In this document: piece by piece, positions 45,676 through 53,396 of the stretch
Numbering within the stretch: position 1 is the first letter of the stretch
How the letters are laid out: the number at the start of each line of letters is the position of its first letter
Assembly (NCBI GenBank): GCA_041392165.1
Contig: JAWKMN010000004.1
Span: forward strand, 62,001 to 126,000
From: Arenibacter sp041392165
GTDB taxonomy: Bacteria; Bacteroidota; Bacteroidia; Flavobacteriales; Flavobacteriaceae
Reading direction: 5' to 3'
Length of the DNA: 64,000 bases
Notes under the pieces: generated by a model
What the model was told of the DNA's origin: nothing
Database searches by the model: none
What the model saw: the letters and a program-made list of their open reading frames with translations, nothing else
Made by a program: the position numbers and the translations under genes

Positions 45676-46491
45676 CTATTTGTAAAAAAGGGCAGAAAGG
45701 GCCAAACTTTCGTGAGCGGGAAACTCTTTAGGGTTTATTCCCGTAAATTCCCTAAAGTCTTTTATGAAGTGCGCCTGGTCAAAATATTCACTTTTATAGG
45801 CAATATCGGTAAGGTTTTCCGCTTTTTGGTCGAGCAACATTTTTAAAGCTGTCTGTAATCGGATTACTTTACCCAATTGCTTTGGACTTACTCCAATTTG
45901 CTTTTTGAAGTTTCTTTCGAGTTGTCTTCGCTTTGAAGGTTCATCTTTAAAGATTGAAGTTATCGAAGCACTTCCTTTTGTGGATAGAAGGGAATCAACG
46001 GTGTTCTTTACAATTGCATTGATCGTCTTTTCCTCATTGAGCCTGTCCAAAAGAAATTTTTCGATAATGCTTATTCGCCGTCCCGTGTTTTCTGCTTGGA
46101 TTATTTTTTTTTCCAAATCACTTGCGTTTTTTGTTCCAAAAACCTGGTTTATGGGTGTTTCTTTATTTACCAAATTGCTGATTGGTTCGGTAACAAAATT
46201 GGCAAACCCATAAGGATAAAATCGAACGGCAAATGTATTTACGTAGCCTGTTGGTTCAATGTGGAATGGTTCGATTGTTTGTCCAAGTACCATTGCGCGG
46301 GGCTGAAGTATGTATTCATGTTCAGAAGTGAATCGTTTGATATCGTCTCCGAGAATAAATGCCATTTCAATACAGCCGTCAGGAACAATTCTTTGTTTTT
46401 GTGTTTCGTCTTGTTTTGGTACTTCCAAAGTCCAATAACAACTGACAAGGGAATTTAAGTCAATATGCGGTTCGTATGTTTGGTAGTCCAT
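45676..46491 (-). CDS. AraC family transcriptional regulator (DUF6597 type)
   Basis: About 271 residues from ATG 46491 (MDYQTYEPHIDLNSLVSCYW). The frame continues to 46563, but the extra residues run through the structured element, so I prefer the internal start. DUF6597-like sensor: RIVPDGCIEMAFILGDDIKR, VNTFAVRFYPYGFANFVTEP. C-terminal AraC helix-turn-helix: RQLERNFKKQIGVSPKQLGK, YFDQAHFIKDFREFTGINPK. Downstream of it is only the VOC gene, its likely target. Confidence 0.88.
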   Translation of the reverse strand: MDYQTYEPHIDLNSLVSCYWTLEVPKQDETQKQRIVPDGCIEMAFILGDDIKRFTSEHEYILQPRAMVLGQTIEPFHIEPTGYVNTFAVRFYPYGFANFVTEPISNLVNKETPINQVFGTKNASDLEKKIIQAENTGRRISIIEKFLLDRLNEEKTINAIVKNTVDSLLSTKGSASITSIFKDEPSKRRQLERNFKKQIGVSPKQLGKVIRLQTALKMLLDQKAENLTDIAYKSEYFDQAHFIKDFREFTGINPKEFPAHESLALSALFYK

Positions 46492-46499
46492 TATATTTT

Positions 46500-46640
46500 T
46501 CCAAGCCGTTTTATTAGTGTGACGCGCAACGTACCGGCGGCTTTGGGTTCGGGCGGGATTCATGGCCAGACTTCCTTACGAAGCCGAGCGTTCCCATTTA
46601 TGACAACTGTCATATAAAGCCGTTCGCCCCGCCTGATGTA
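46500..46640. repeat. Structured intergenic element B
   Basis: Contains the perfect palindrome-like hairpin TATGACAACTGTCATA (46599-46614), GACTTCCTTACGAAGCC (46568-46584, a near copy of the GACTTTC/GAAAGTC hairpin of element A), and outer GC-rich arms around CGCAACGTACCGGCGG and CGCCCCGCCTGATG. It overlaps the final codons of the methyltransferase frame. Confidence 0.5.
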
Positions 46641-47467
46641 AAACCACTGTTGTTAGCTGTTGTTTTTCCTTTTCTTTTTGCTGTTATTGAATATACCATT
46701 GGTATCTTATCGTCCAAATGTTCTATTCTATGTTTTCCCGGTTCAAATTCCACCGTCTTGTTGAAACAGTTATAAGGCGAATAATCAAATTCGTCCAATG
46801 AGGTTATTTCAAGTCCATTTTTTATCAAGCTGTTCACCACTTCACTGATTCCGTGATTCCAAGATACATCAGATACTGTCAAATCAGCTGTTTTGTCGGC
46901 ATAAGTTCCTTTCTTTGTTTCTACAATCGCTCCTGAATTAAAATAGCTGTAACCAATATTTTCAAAGTTGTCGTCAAACATCCAAACAATAGGGTGAAAT
47001 TCTACAAACACAAATTTTCCGTTTGGCCTTAAAAACTTGGAAATAATTTTTGCCCACCTGTCCAAATCCGGTAACCAGCCAATTGTCCCATAACTTGTAA
47101 AAACAATATCAAATTTTTCTTCCAAGTGATTTGGCAAATCATAAATATCGCAGCAAATGAACTTCGCGCGGGAATTGGTGTCCTTTGCAATTTGCTTTGC
47201 GCTTTCAATTGCTTGGTCCGATAGATCGATACCCGTAACATCTGCCCCAAGTCTTCCCAATGAAATAGTGTCCTGTCCGAAATGACATTGCAAATGCAAA
47301 ATGCTTTTTCCCTTAATGCTACCAAGTAAGTTCAATTCTATATCATTTAGGGAATTTTTTCCTTTCAGAAAACCGTCAAGATCGTAAAATTCCGATTTTA
47401 TATGCGCTTCTGTTCTGTTGTTCCAAGATTGTCGGTTTATTTCTATATAATTTTCTTCGAAGTTCAT
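46610..47467 (-). CDS. Class I SAM-dependent methyltransferase
   Basis: 285 residues. Motif I SILHLQCHFGQDTISLGRLG, then DVTGIDLSDQAIESAKQIAK, motif II-III FDIVFTSYGTIGWLPDLDRW and FLRPNGKFVFVEFHPIVWMF. The best resemblance is to small-molecule methyltransferases of the UbiE/bioC-like group. The last 15 or so residues (NNSGFTSGGANGFI) are encoded by the structured element, so the original stop may have been lost and replaced by read-through into the repeat. Confidence 0.88.
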   Translation of the reverse strand: MNFEENYIEINRQSWNNRTEAHIKSEFYDLDGFLKGKNSLNDIELNLLGSIKGKSILHLQCHFGQDTISLGRLGADVTGIDLSDQAIESAKQIAKDTNSRAKFICCDIYDLPNHLEEKFDIVFTSYGTIGWLPDLDRWAKIISKFLRPNGKFVFVEFHPIVWMFDDNFENIGYSYFNSGAIVETKKGTYADKTADLTVSDVSWNHGISEVVNSLIKNGLEITSLDEFDYSPYNCFNKTVEFEPGKHRIEHLDDKIPMVYSITAKRKGKTTANNSGFTSGGANGFI

Positions 47468-47530
47468 TTCTTTAGAATGATTTTAACATATTCATTGACG
47501 GTTTGTATAGCTTAATTGTGTGGTGTTTTT

Positions 47531-47998
47531 TTAGTCCCATATTTCAGGTCTATTGATTTTCATTGCTCTTAAATACGAAATGAATTGTCCTGCGTGAACC
47601 GATTCGTGATATCCAATCCGAAGTAAATATTTTCCAAGAATTTTCTTTTCTCCATTTCCAGGGTGAACGATTTCAGTTTCGTTTAATTCTGTATCTGAAA
47701 ATTGTCGAACACTTTCTAAAAATGTATTTCTATAAGGGGCGGCAAATTCAAGTTCGTCAGCAATACTAATGAACGGTCGATTTTTCCATGGTGTTTGATA
47801 ATTGGCCATGCTCCCTTTATTGATTATAATATTCCATCCATAATCGGCTTCCAAAACGTGCCTCACCATTTCTATGGCAGTCATTGCTTTTTCGTCAGGT
47901 TTCCAATAATAATGGTTCTCGGGAAGTCCATTCCAAAGTTTTGTGCTTCTTCTCCTTATTTCTGTAAAATTTAAAATTATGAGTTCAGATTGGGTCAT
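47531..47998 (-). CDS. DinB family protein
   Basis: 155 residues, four-helix bundle. Conserved histidines in VRHVLEADYGWNIIINKG and LLRIGYHESVHAGQFISYLR form the metal site of the DinB superfamily. Such proteins include bacillithiol- or mycothiol-dependent transferases and damage-inducible proteins; no closer assignment is possible. Mid-array gene. Confidence 0.85.
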   Translation of the reverse strand: MTQSELIILNFTEIRRRSTKLWNGLPENHYYWKPDEKAMTAIEMVRHVLEADYGWNIIINKGSMANYQTPWKNRPFISIADELEFAAPYRNTFLESVRQFSDTELNETEIVHPGNGEKKILGKYLLRIGYHESVHAGQFISYLRAMKINRPEIWD

Positions 47999-48141
47999 TT
48001 TATTTTTTCAAGAAGGTTGTTTTACATTACAGCCAATAGCAGTTTGTCTCAAAACCACCTTTGATTTTGATTAAATATACACATTTTGTGATATAAGGTG
48101 CTATTGGCCCTAAAGGATATTGAATTTTCATGAATATGGAG

Positions 48142-48222
48142 TTGCACAACGGTTTGTGTATGATGGGTTACCGATTTTCCTGCGGAAAATGTTCGCCTGC
48201 TTAGACACCGTGACACTAAGCG
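48142..48222. repeat. Structured intergenic element C
   Basis: Between the barrel protein and DinB genes. Hairpin ATTTTCC/GGAAAAT (48174-48190) with TGC loop, flanked by TTGCACAACGGTTTGTGTATGA on the left (only its first 20 bases are quoted when shortened: TTGCACAACGGTTTGTGTAT) and GCTTAGACACCGTGACACTA on the right, which share ACGGT in inverted orientation. Similar spacers are seen at other flavobacterial single-gene units. Confidence 0.5.
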
Positions 48223-48226
48223 TTTT

Positions 48227-48877
48227 TTAAATTTTTTTTATTAGTCCAACGCCAACGTTTAAAGTTTTTAATTTAAAATTTGGGTTTTCATAATAAGGAT
48301 CTTCGAACAAGTTTGAAAGCGTATTATTGTAATCCACTTTTAGTTGCACCCCAATTTTTTGGCTTAGGCTATATTCAAGACCTCCGCCGATCTTAATTCC
48401 CACGGTATATCTATTGGTTCTTGCTTCATGACCAAATTGGCCCAGGGCAAACAAGTTGTTCAATCCAGCTTCAACAAAGGGATGGATCCTATTTTTCCAA
48501 AAATAGTATTTCAGGGTAATGGGAACGCCTATGAAAGAAAATTTAACATCTTCTGGTTCAGGTGGCACCGCAAAATCACAGTTATCGCAATAGTATGTGC
48601 CGGTAAAGTCGTTGTTCGAATATTCGATAGAAGCGTTTAGTGTTATCCTGTTTTTCAGACCATATTCAACATCCAGACCGATCCCATAATTATATTTTTT
48701 ATAATCTGCCAAATAGCCGACATATTCCCCAAAGGCTATTCTTTCCGAACCCACATTTTCTTCAATACCTCCCGAAAGCCCTATCCTGAAGTCTTTTTGG
48801 GAAATCTGTGATTTTACTGAAATTGACCAGAAAGCCAACGTGCATAGGGTTATGATAAAATAAAAGTTACATTTCAT
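48227..48877 (-). CDS. Outer-membrane beta-barrel protein
   Basis: 216 residues. Signal peptide (FIITLCTLAFWSISVKSQ), then alternating amphipathic strands of an OmpA/OmpW-like eight-stranded barrel: SGGIEENVGSERIAFGEYVG, GLDVEYGLKNRITLNASIEY, FSFIGVPITLKYYFWKNRIH, VGIKIGGGLEYSLSQKIGVQ, ending in LNVGVGLIKKI. A pair of cysteines (YYCDNCDF) may lie in an extracellular loop. Function unknown. Confidence 0.85.
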   Translation of the reverse strand: MKCNFYFIITLCTLAFWSISVKSQISQKDFRIGLSGGIEENVGSERIAFGEYVGYLADYKKYNYGIGLDVEYGLKNRITLNASIEYSNNDFTGTYYCDNCDFAVPPEPEDVKFSFIGVPITLKYYFWKNRIHPFVEAGLNNLFALGQFGHEARTNRYTVGIKIGGGLEYSLSQKIGVQLKVDYNNTLSNLFEDPYYENPNFKLKTLNVGVGLIKKI

Positions 48878-48950
48878 TTTTTGGGCTTTTTAAAAGGATT
48901 CCTTAAATCGTTTAAGGTTGCGTCAAAATGTGGGGCAACAGCGGTCTTTG

Positions 48951-49415
48951 TTATGCGCAGTAGTATGGTTTAGTGTTAAACTTTGCAAATAAGCACCCAA
49001 CGGATACGGTCGCAGCGAAGTGGTGCACACAAAAATCCTCGGGGATTTTGCTTCGCCAGTTGCACCTCTTGCTCGTGTCGGAAGTAGGCGGGTAGAAGCA
49101 ACTAATTGCGCCTCTGGCCGGGATTAAAATAAGATTTTGCTTTTCATTATGTATTGATTTGTATTTTTTATCGTAGTTGAAAATAAATACTAAGTCTGAT
49201 TCTTTCATGTAAGAACGATATAGCAGTTCACTAAAATAATACCCCAATTTATTGCCAAATCTGGCCTTTACAAATTTTTGATTCAATAACCTTTTTAGAT
49301 CCATTTCATCAATTTTCATATCAATAAAAATCCCTGTGGGTTCTGCCATTCTTAAATTGTATTGTTGCTCATAACGGTTTGGCAAGTGCGGTACGGAGGC
49401 AAGGAAACATTTCAT
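48951..49415 (-). CDS. Uncharacterised protein with repeat-encoded tail
   Basis: 154 residues as an open frame. The first 90 or so look genuine (ATG 49349: MAEPTGIFIDMKIDEMDLKR, then VKARFGNKLGYYFSELLYRS) but I recognise no family. From about residue 95 the translation (PARGAISCFYPPTSDTSKRC, EDFCVHHFAATVSVG) comes from the structured element at 48993-49066, so the original C-terminus has probably been replaced or cut. Confidence 0.45.
   Translation of the reverse strand: MKCFLASVPHLPNRYEQQYNLRMAEPTGIFIDMKIDEMDLKRLLNQKFVKARFGNKLGYYFSELLYRSYMKESDLVFIFNYDKKYKSIHNEKQNLILIPARGAISCFYPPTSDTSKRCNWRSKIPEDFCVHHFAATVSVGCLFAKFNTKPYYCA
48993..49066. repeat. Structured intergenic element D
   Basis: Hairpin AAAATCC-TCGG-GGATTTT (49032-49049), with outer arms GGTCGCAGCGAAG and CTTCGCCAGTTGCACC that pair imperfectly, and CACCCAACGGATACGG to the left. 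Same design as elements A and C. It overlaps the end of the neighbouring open frame. Confidence 0.5.
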
Positions 49416-49562
49416 TTCTGTCTGCGCAACAAGCTAAAGCTTATTGTTTTGCTTTTTTTGTCCGAAGCTAAACCCATAGGATTCAACGACATTGTAATTA
49501 TGAACAGACCTTTCGTCTTTGCCCTAAAGCCCAAACGCGTATGGCCATGTTGGCCACAGACA

Positions 49563-50657
49563 TTACTTCACGTTGTATTCTATATTCTTTACTTTTAATT
49601 TTAGCCAAGTCCAATGGCCGCCATTCCCTAATTTCCAATCGGCTTTCAATTCCACGGGAATTTTTATTCCATTCCGCTCTTCGGTTTTGGTAGCGGTTAC
49701 GGTCCATTCAGAAGGTTGCGCATCACTTGCATCTTTGTAGCGCATTGCCATGAATTTTTTGAAATTGCCGTTTTTGTCAAAATGAAAATCGCCCGAACCT
49801 TTGGTTCCCATAAATTCCATTGTTGCCCTAGCGGAATAGTCGTTTATGGTCTCCCATGTTAGGTGTTGCCCTAAAGAGGCTGATGGAAACCAAACGATTT
49901 CCGCTAAATATCGCTGCAAAGTTGCTTGATTTATTTTTTCGTCATTTTTTGTATCCGCAATTGGAATAAGAGAAAGAAGTTTGATGATCATTTCGCCCTG
50001 GCCATCTTCAAATTTGTCCCTAGCTGTGATACTCAGGATCGAGTTCATTTTGGTATCCATATTCCAATTGAACGCTGGCGGTTGAATGGAAAAATATTGT
50101 TCTGCCCTACCATTGCTCCAACTTGTTTGTCCAGGCCTTAGCTGGAGTTGTAGTTCTTGGGATAAATGTACGGTGGATATCATTTGCTTGCCGATCGTTC
50201 CACTATTAATGAGCCATTTTTGAACAATCGGAGGCAAATGGATCAATGCTTTTTCGGTAACGATTTCTTGGTTTTTGAATTGCGAATTTTCAAATAGGGC
50301 TATTCTTTCTTCTTGGATTTTATTCTTAAAACTAAAACTTGAATAGCCAATAAGTGTCGCTAATAGAATAATCACGTTTGCTATGGTGCCAAACTTGGTG
50401 TCGGACCAAGAGTTAAGAATCAGCAGTTGAGAAATAATCGCAGCCAAAAAACCGCTTAACCACCAATAATTGGAATGAGTTAAGAACAACAGGAGTGTTA
50501 TAAGAAAAAATAGAAATGTCAACAACCAAAATATTCCCGAGGCTTTTGAAATCGGTTGTGAAATCGTATTAAATTCGGATATGCCGAATGCTTTAAAAAA
50601 TCCGAATAAATGGATCATTCCATGTATTCCGATCAATATGGTTATAGCTATTCGCAT
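49563..50657 (-). CDS. DUF6544 family membrane protein
   Basis: About 364 residues from ATG 50657 (frame open to 50678). Four membrane helices in the first 115 residues (GIHGMIHLFGFFKAF, FWLLTFLFFLITLLLFL, GFLAAIISQLLIL, VIILLATLIGY), then a soluble DUF6544 domain with VQKWLINSGTIGKQMISTVH, QPPAFNWNMDTKMNSILSIT and LAEIVWFPSASLGQHLTWE. This family resembles lipid-binding or SRPBCC-like folds; function is not known. Confidence 0.7.
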   Translation of the reverse strand: MRIAITILIGIHGMIHLFGFFKAFGISEFNTISQPISKASGIFWLLTFLFFLITLLLFLTHSNYWWLSGFLAAIISQLLILNSWSDTKFGTIANVIILLATLIGYSSFSFKNKIQEERIALFENSQFKNQEIVTEKALIHLPPIVQKWLINSGTIGKQMISTVHLSQELQLQLRPGQTSWSNGRAEQYFSIQPPAFNWNMDTKMNSILSITARDKFEDGQGEMIIKLLSLIPIADTKNDEKINQATLQRYLAEIVWFPSASLGQHLTWETINDYSARATMEFMGTKGSGDFHFDKNGNFKKFMAMRYKDASDAQPSEWTVTATKTEERNGIKIPVELKADWKLGNGGHWTWLKLKVKNIEYNVK

Positions 50658-51198
50658 TGTTTTTTTGCTTCCAACCAAGATTAGGTTTTAATTGCTGATA
50701 TTCATTGTATTATAAAATCCTAAGTCTTCTGGTTTGAGTTCAAATTTAGCGATATTCTTATTTATTTTGGATGCGGGCTTCAATTAAAGCTATCGGATCC
50801 AGATATTTTTCAACCAATTTTTAAATTTTCTTTTCAGGCTTATAGAAGGCGTTAAACAAAAATTTAATAGAGGTATAAATTTTGTATCCTAGGTGCAAAA
50901 ATAAATGTCAAGGTGCAAATGAGATACAAAAAAGCACAAAATATGGAAAAGGAAAAGCAATTATAAAACTAAAAAGTTTAAACAACAATTTGATTTTTAG
51001 TTAATTAATGCAAAATAAAATTACTGTCTATTTCGCCGATACAGGAAGTGACGGACCCTTTTTTACAGGGGTTAACAAGGCATGAGATGCAAATGAGATA
51101 CAAAAAATTAGTGCTGTTTTTTTAAGCCGGTAATATCTTTTTCATTTTTTGGCTGATAGGTGATATTTAAGTTGAAATTAATAAAATCACCATTAAAG
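50658..51198. other. Spacer with direct repeats and a decayed peptide
   Basis: No gene of normal size. The 20-base sequence TGCAAATGAGATACAAAAAA occurs exactly at 50914-50933 and 51088-51107. A 25-codon frame at 51008-51085 (MQNKITVYFADTGSDGPFFT plus GVNKA) is similar to the peptide at 53146-53283, and the DNA is alike over about 37 bases (compare 51036 and 53158). Poly-T runs near 51118 may end transcription from the left. Confidence 0.5.
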
Positions 51199-52536
51199 TC
51201 ACTTAATCTGTTTTCCTTTTTCCGTTAGCCTATATCGTTGCTTACTACTTTTTGGTTTGTCCGGGATTGTCATTTCTATCAATTCTGCATCAATTGCCGG
51301 TTGTAAATAATTATATAAAAATGTTGGACGATGTCTCATGTCTAACTTTGTCATTAATTCTGCCGTTGTAGTTTCATCAATACCCATTACAGAAAGTAGT
51401 TTTGAAACTTGTTCGGTGACTTGTTCGGTGACTTGTTCGGTGACTTGTTCGGTGATTTTTTCAGAAGAAGGAAAAGTCATTCTGGTAAAGTTATCCATAA
51501 ACCGGAAACATTCTTTATCATAACTCTCCAAAATCCTTGGAACGCCCGAACCAAGTTGTTCTACCAATTCCAGATCCTTGTAAACCCGCATCAATTCCTT
51601 ATTTCTCGGTATAGACACTCCTTCAAAAAAATCTTCCTTGCTTAGCCCCTCCGGTAAGGAACCAGCTGATGTTATTTCAATCCTATCATCAAATATTTCA
51701 AATTTAGGAGGTACTTCGCGAGTATAATCGTTATGGACAATAGCATTAAGTATAGCCTCACGCAAAGCAACAGGGTTCCATAACTTCCGCTCAATACGTT
51801 CCTTTGACGTAATGGTCGCAAAAGTTGCGTTTTCTACTGCAATTTTATCCAGTACACTTTTTGTTGCCTTAATGAGCGAGCAGTAACCATATTCATTGTT
51901 CTCAATAAGTTCTACTCGATTTAGGCCTTTATATTTAGCAACTTTAATAGATACATTGTTTACATCTGCCAAAAGGTAGGCAGCATAATTAAGAAAACCG
52001 TCTTCAGTAAGAAGTTCTAAATTCTTTTTAAACTGTTTGTTAAGAGGTTTTCCGTTCTCCTGATAATAAATATGAAGCTGCTCAAAATTCAAGTCCTGAC
52101 GGTGCGATTTTATTTTCCCTATTGAGTTACGGGTACGACTAGCGAAAAGTTTATCGATTATGGCTTGCGGCATGGGTTCGGCTGCCGTTCCTACTCGAAT
52201 AAAACAGCCTTTCTCGGTCATGCCATATTTCTTTTTGAAATAGGGCTTCTCACTACCACCGGCAACAATAATCTTGATAATGTCTTTACTATCTCGCTCC
52301 TCGGCTACTACATCGAATAAGCCCATAGCCGAAGGAGCAATATTATTTTTGATACGGTCTTTGATTTTAAGCATATCACCGTCAATATCATCTATGCCAA
52401 GAGTTTCCCCATGCTTATCAATGCCCAAGTAAATTAACCCGCCTTCCAAATAATTGAGGAAAGCAATCACTTTCTTTTCCAAATCCAGGTCTTTGGTTAA
52501 TTTTTCTTTGTATTCTATGCGGTTTGTTTCGGGCAT
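51199..52536 (-). CDS. AlbA_2 / ATP-dependent DNA-binding-type regulator
   Basis: 445 residues. AlbA_2 (Schlafen-type) domain at the N-terminus: RIEYKEKLTKDLDLEKKVIA, GGLIYLGIDKHGETLGIDDI, EKGCFIRVGTAAEPMPQ. A central region with LREAILNAIVHNDYTREVPP, FDDRIEITSAGSLPEGLSKE and LVEQLGSGVPRIL is typical of these transcriptional regulators. Linker TEQV repeated four times, then a winged helix (TTAELMTKLDMRHRPTFLYN) and a C-terminal RYRLTEKGKQIK. Such proteins are often in defence-type regions but a specific role is not known. It follows an Mrr fragment. Confidence 0.85.
   Translation of the reverse strand: MPETNRIEYKEKLTKDLDLEKKVIAFLNYLEGGLIYLGIDKHGETLGIDDIDGDMLKIKDRIKNNIAPSAMGLFDVVAEERDSKDIIKIIVAGGSEKPYFKKKYGMTEKGCFIRVGTAAEPMPQAIIDKLFASRTRNSIGKIKSHRQDLNFEQLHIYYQENGKPLNKQFKKNLELLTEDGFLNYAAYLLADVNNVSIKVAKYKGLNRVELIENNEYGYCSLIKATKSVLDKIAVENATFATITSKERIERKLWNPVALREAILNAIVHNDYTREVPPKFEIFDDRIEITSAGSLPEGLSKEDFFEGVSIPRNKELMRVYKDLELVEQLGSGVPRILESYDKECFRFMDNFTRMTFPSSEKITEQVTEQVTEQVTEQVSKLLSVMGIDETTTAELMTKLDMRHRPTFLYNYLQPAIDAELIEMTIPDKPKSSKQRYRLTEKGKQIK
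51408..51455 (-). repeat. Four exact 12-base tandem units encoding TEQV
   Basis: CTTGTTCGGTGA repeated exactly four times on the plus strand within the AlbA_2 gene; on the coding strand each unit gives TEQV. Units are in frame, so slippage would alter linker length by four residues without breaking the gene. Confidence 0.9.
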
Positions 52537-52609
52537 TATTTGGGATTTGATGTAAAAATAATCTTTTCAAGCCATAAGCTGTGAGGTGTAGAGAGACAGG
52601 GATTTAATT

Positions 52610-52900
52610 TTACTCATCATCCTTCATTGAGTCCCAAAAGTCAGCATCTAGTTTTTTTATTTCGATAGTTTGTTCTACCTGCATTCCAAGCCCATAGTCA
52701 TAGATATATTCAGCCAATTGTTTTCCGTCAATCAAAACCAAAGTAGTTGAACCATTCAAGTTGTTGGCATATTCAATTGCTCCTTTGGAATAATAGGATG
52801 TTGTAATAAAAACTCCCTTGTTTGACTGTGCTACGGCTAATGCGCCAACAAACTTTTGAATTTCTTCCCGACCTGTTGTTCTAGTTGTTTTTTGTGCTCT
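52610..52900 (-). pseudogene. C-terminal fragment of an Mrr-type restriction endonuclease
   Basis: The minus-strand frame ending at 52610-52612 reads TTGREEIQKFVGALAVAQSN, KGVFITTSYYSKGAIEYANN, LNGSTTLVLIDGKQLAEYIY and DYGLGMQVEQTIEIKKLDAD. This is the second half of the Mrr_cat domain (Q-x-K of the PD-(D/E)xK core lies upstream and is missing). A TGA interrupts the frame at 52901-52903 and no start with the N-terminal DNA-binding part is present. It is directly upstream of the AlbA_2 gene on the same strand. Confidence 0.7.
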
Positions 52901-53040
52901 TCAGACATTGAGATTTTTTATCTTTAATTCAAAGGCTTAAAGATATTGTTTTTTAGGCCAGAATAAGAAAGCCCACGCCGTTGTATATAAGATAGCTTAT
53001 TGAACAAAGCCTTTTTTGGTACCTATGTAAGTTTTGAATT

Positions 53041-53283
53041 ATGGAATATTTCAAAGAAAAGGATGCTGCGGTTATCACATTGGATTTTAAGCAATATGTT
53101 TCTTTTTGGATTTACAGCTTATTTGACACGGAATAAAATAAAAATGGAATCTATTTTGATACAGGAAATGACGAACCCTTATTTTACAAGGTTTTCCAAG
53201 TTTCTAGGTCATATGAGGTACAAAACTATATCTTTAGACATCAACAAAAAAATCACACTTACCTTATTTTTAGCACCTTATAA
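53041..53283 (+). pseudogene. Decayed small reading frame, repeated elsewhere
   Basis: One frame reads MEYFKEKDAAVITLDFKQYV with SFWIYSLFDTE, stops at TAA 53134-53136, and goes on in the same frame with GIYFDTGNDEPLFYKVFQVS to TAA 53281-53283. The segment GIYFDTGNDEPLF resembles TVYFADTGSDGPFF encoded at 51008-51085. No family is recognised. The pair suggests a repeated, degraded gene or element around the AlbA_2/Mrr segment. Confidence 0.4.
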
Positions 53284-53321
53284 AATAGGGAGATTTAGTT
53301 ACAAATATATGGAATAATGCC

Positions 53322-53356
53322 ATATGAGCCGATTAAACATCTTAATCGGCTCATAT
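53322..53356. promoter_or_regulatory. Perfect 15-base inverted repeat upstream of fic
   Basis: ATATGAGCCGATTAA (53322-53336) and TTAATCGGCTCATAT (53342-53356) form a perfect inverted repeat with loop ACATC. A third copy of the half-site, TGAGCCGAT, lies at 53369-53377 within the promoter, with CTCA at 53393-53396 in inverted orientation next to the start codon. The Fic protein has a C-terminal winged helix, so it may bind these sites and regulate itself. The T run after the repeat also fits a terminator for transcription from the left. Confidence 0.65.
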
Positions 53357-53362
53357 TTTTAC

Positions 53363-53370
53363 TATATTTG
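53363..53370 (+). promoter_or_regulatory. Bacteroidota-type -7 promoter element for fic
   Basis: TATATTTG matches the TAnnTTTG element exactly, 26 bases before the Fic start codon. The -33 region falls inside the inverted repeat, so repressor binding there would block it. Confidence 0.55.
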
Positions 53371-53396
53371 AGCCGATATTAACTTTAAATTGACTC

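Noticed and set aside
53000..53317. 105-residue open frame on the plus strand before fic
   Set aside because: No family features. A different frame in the same place shows the peptide that is repeated at 51008, which explains the sequence better.
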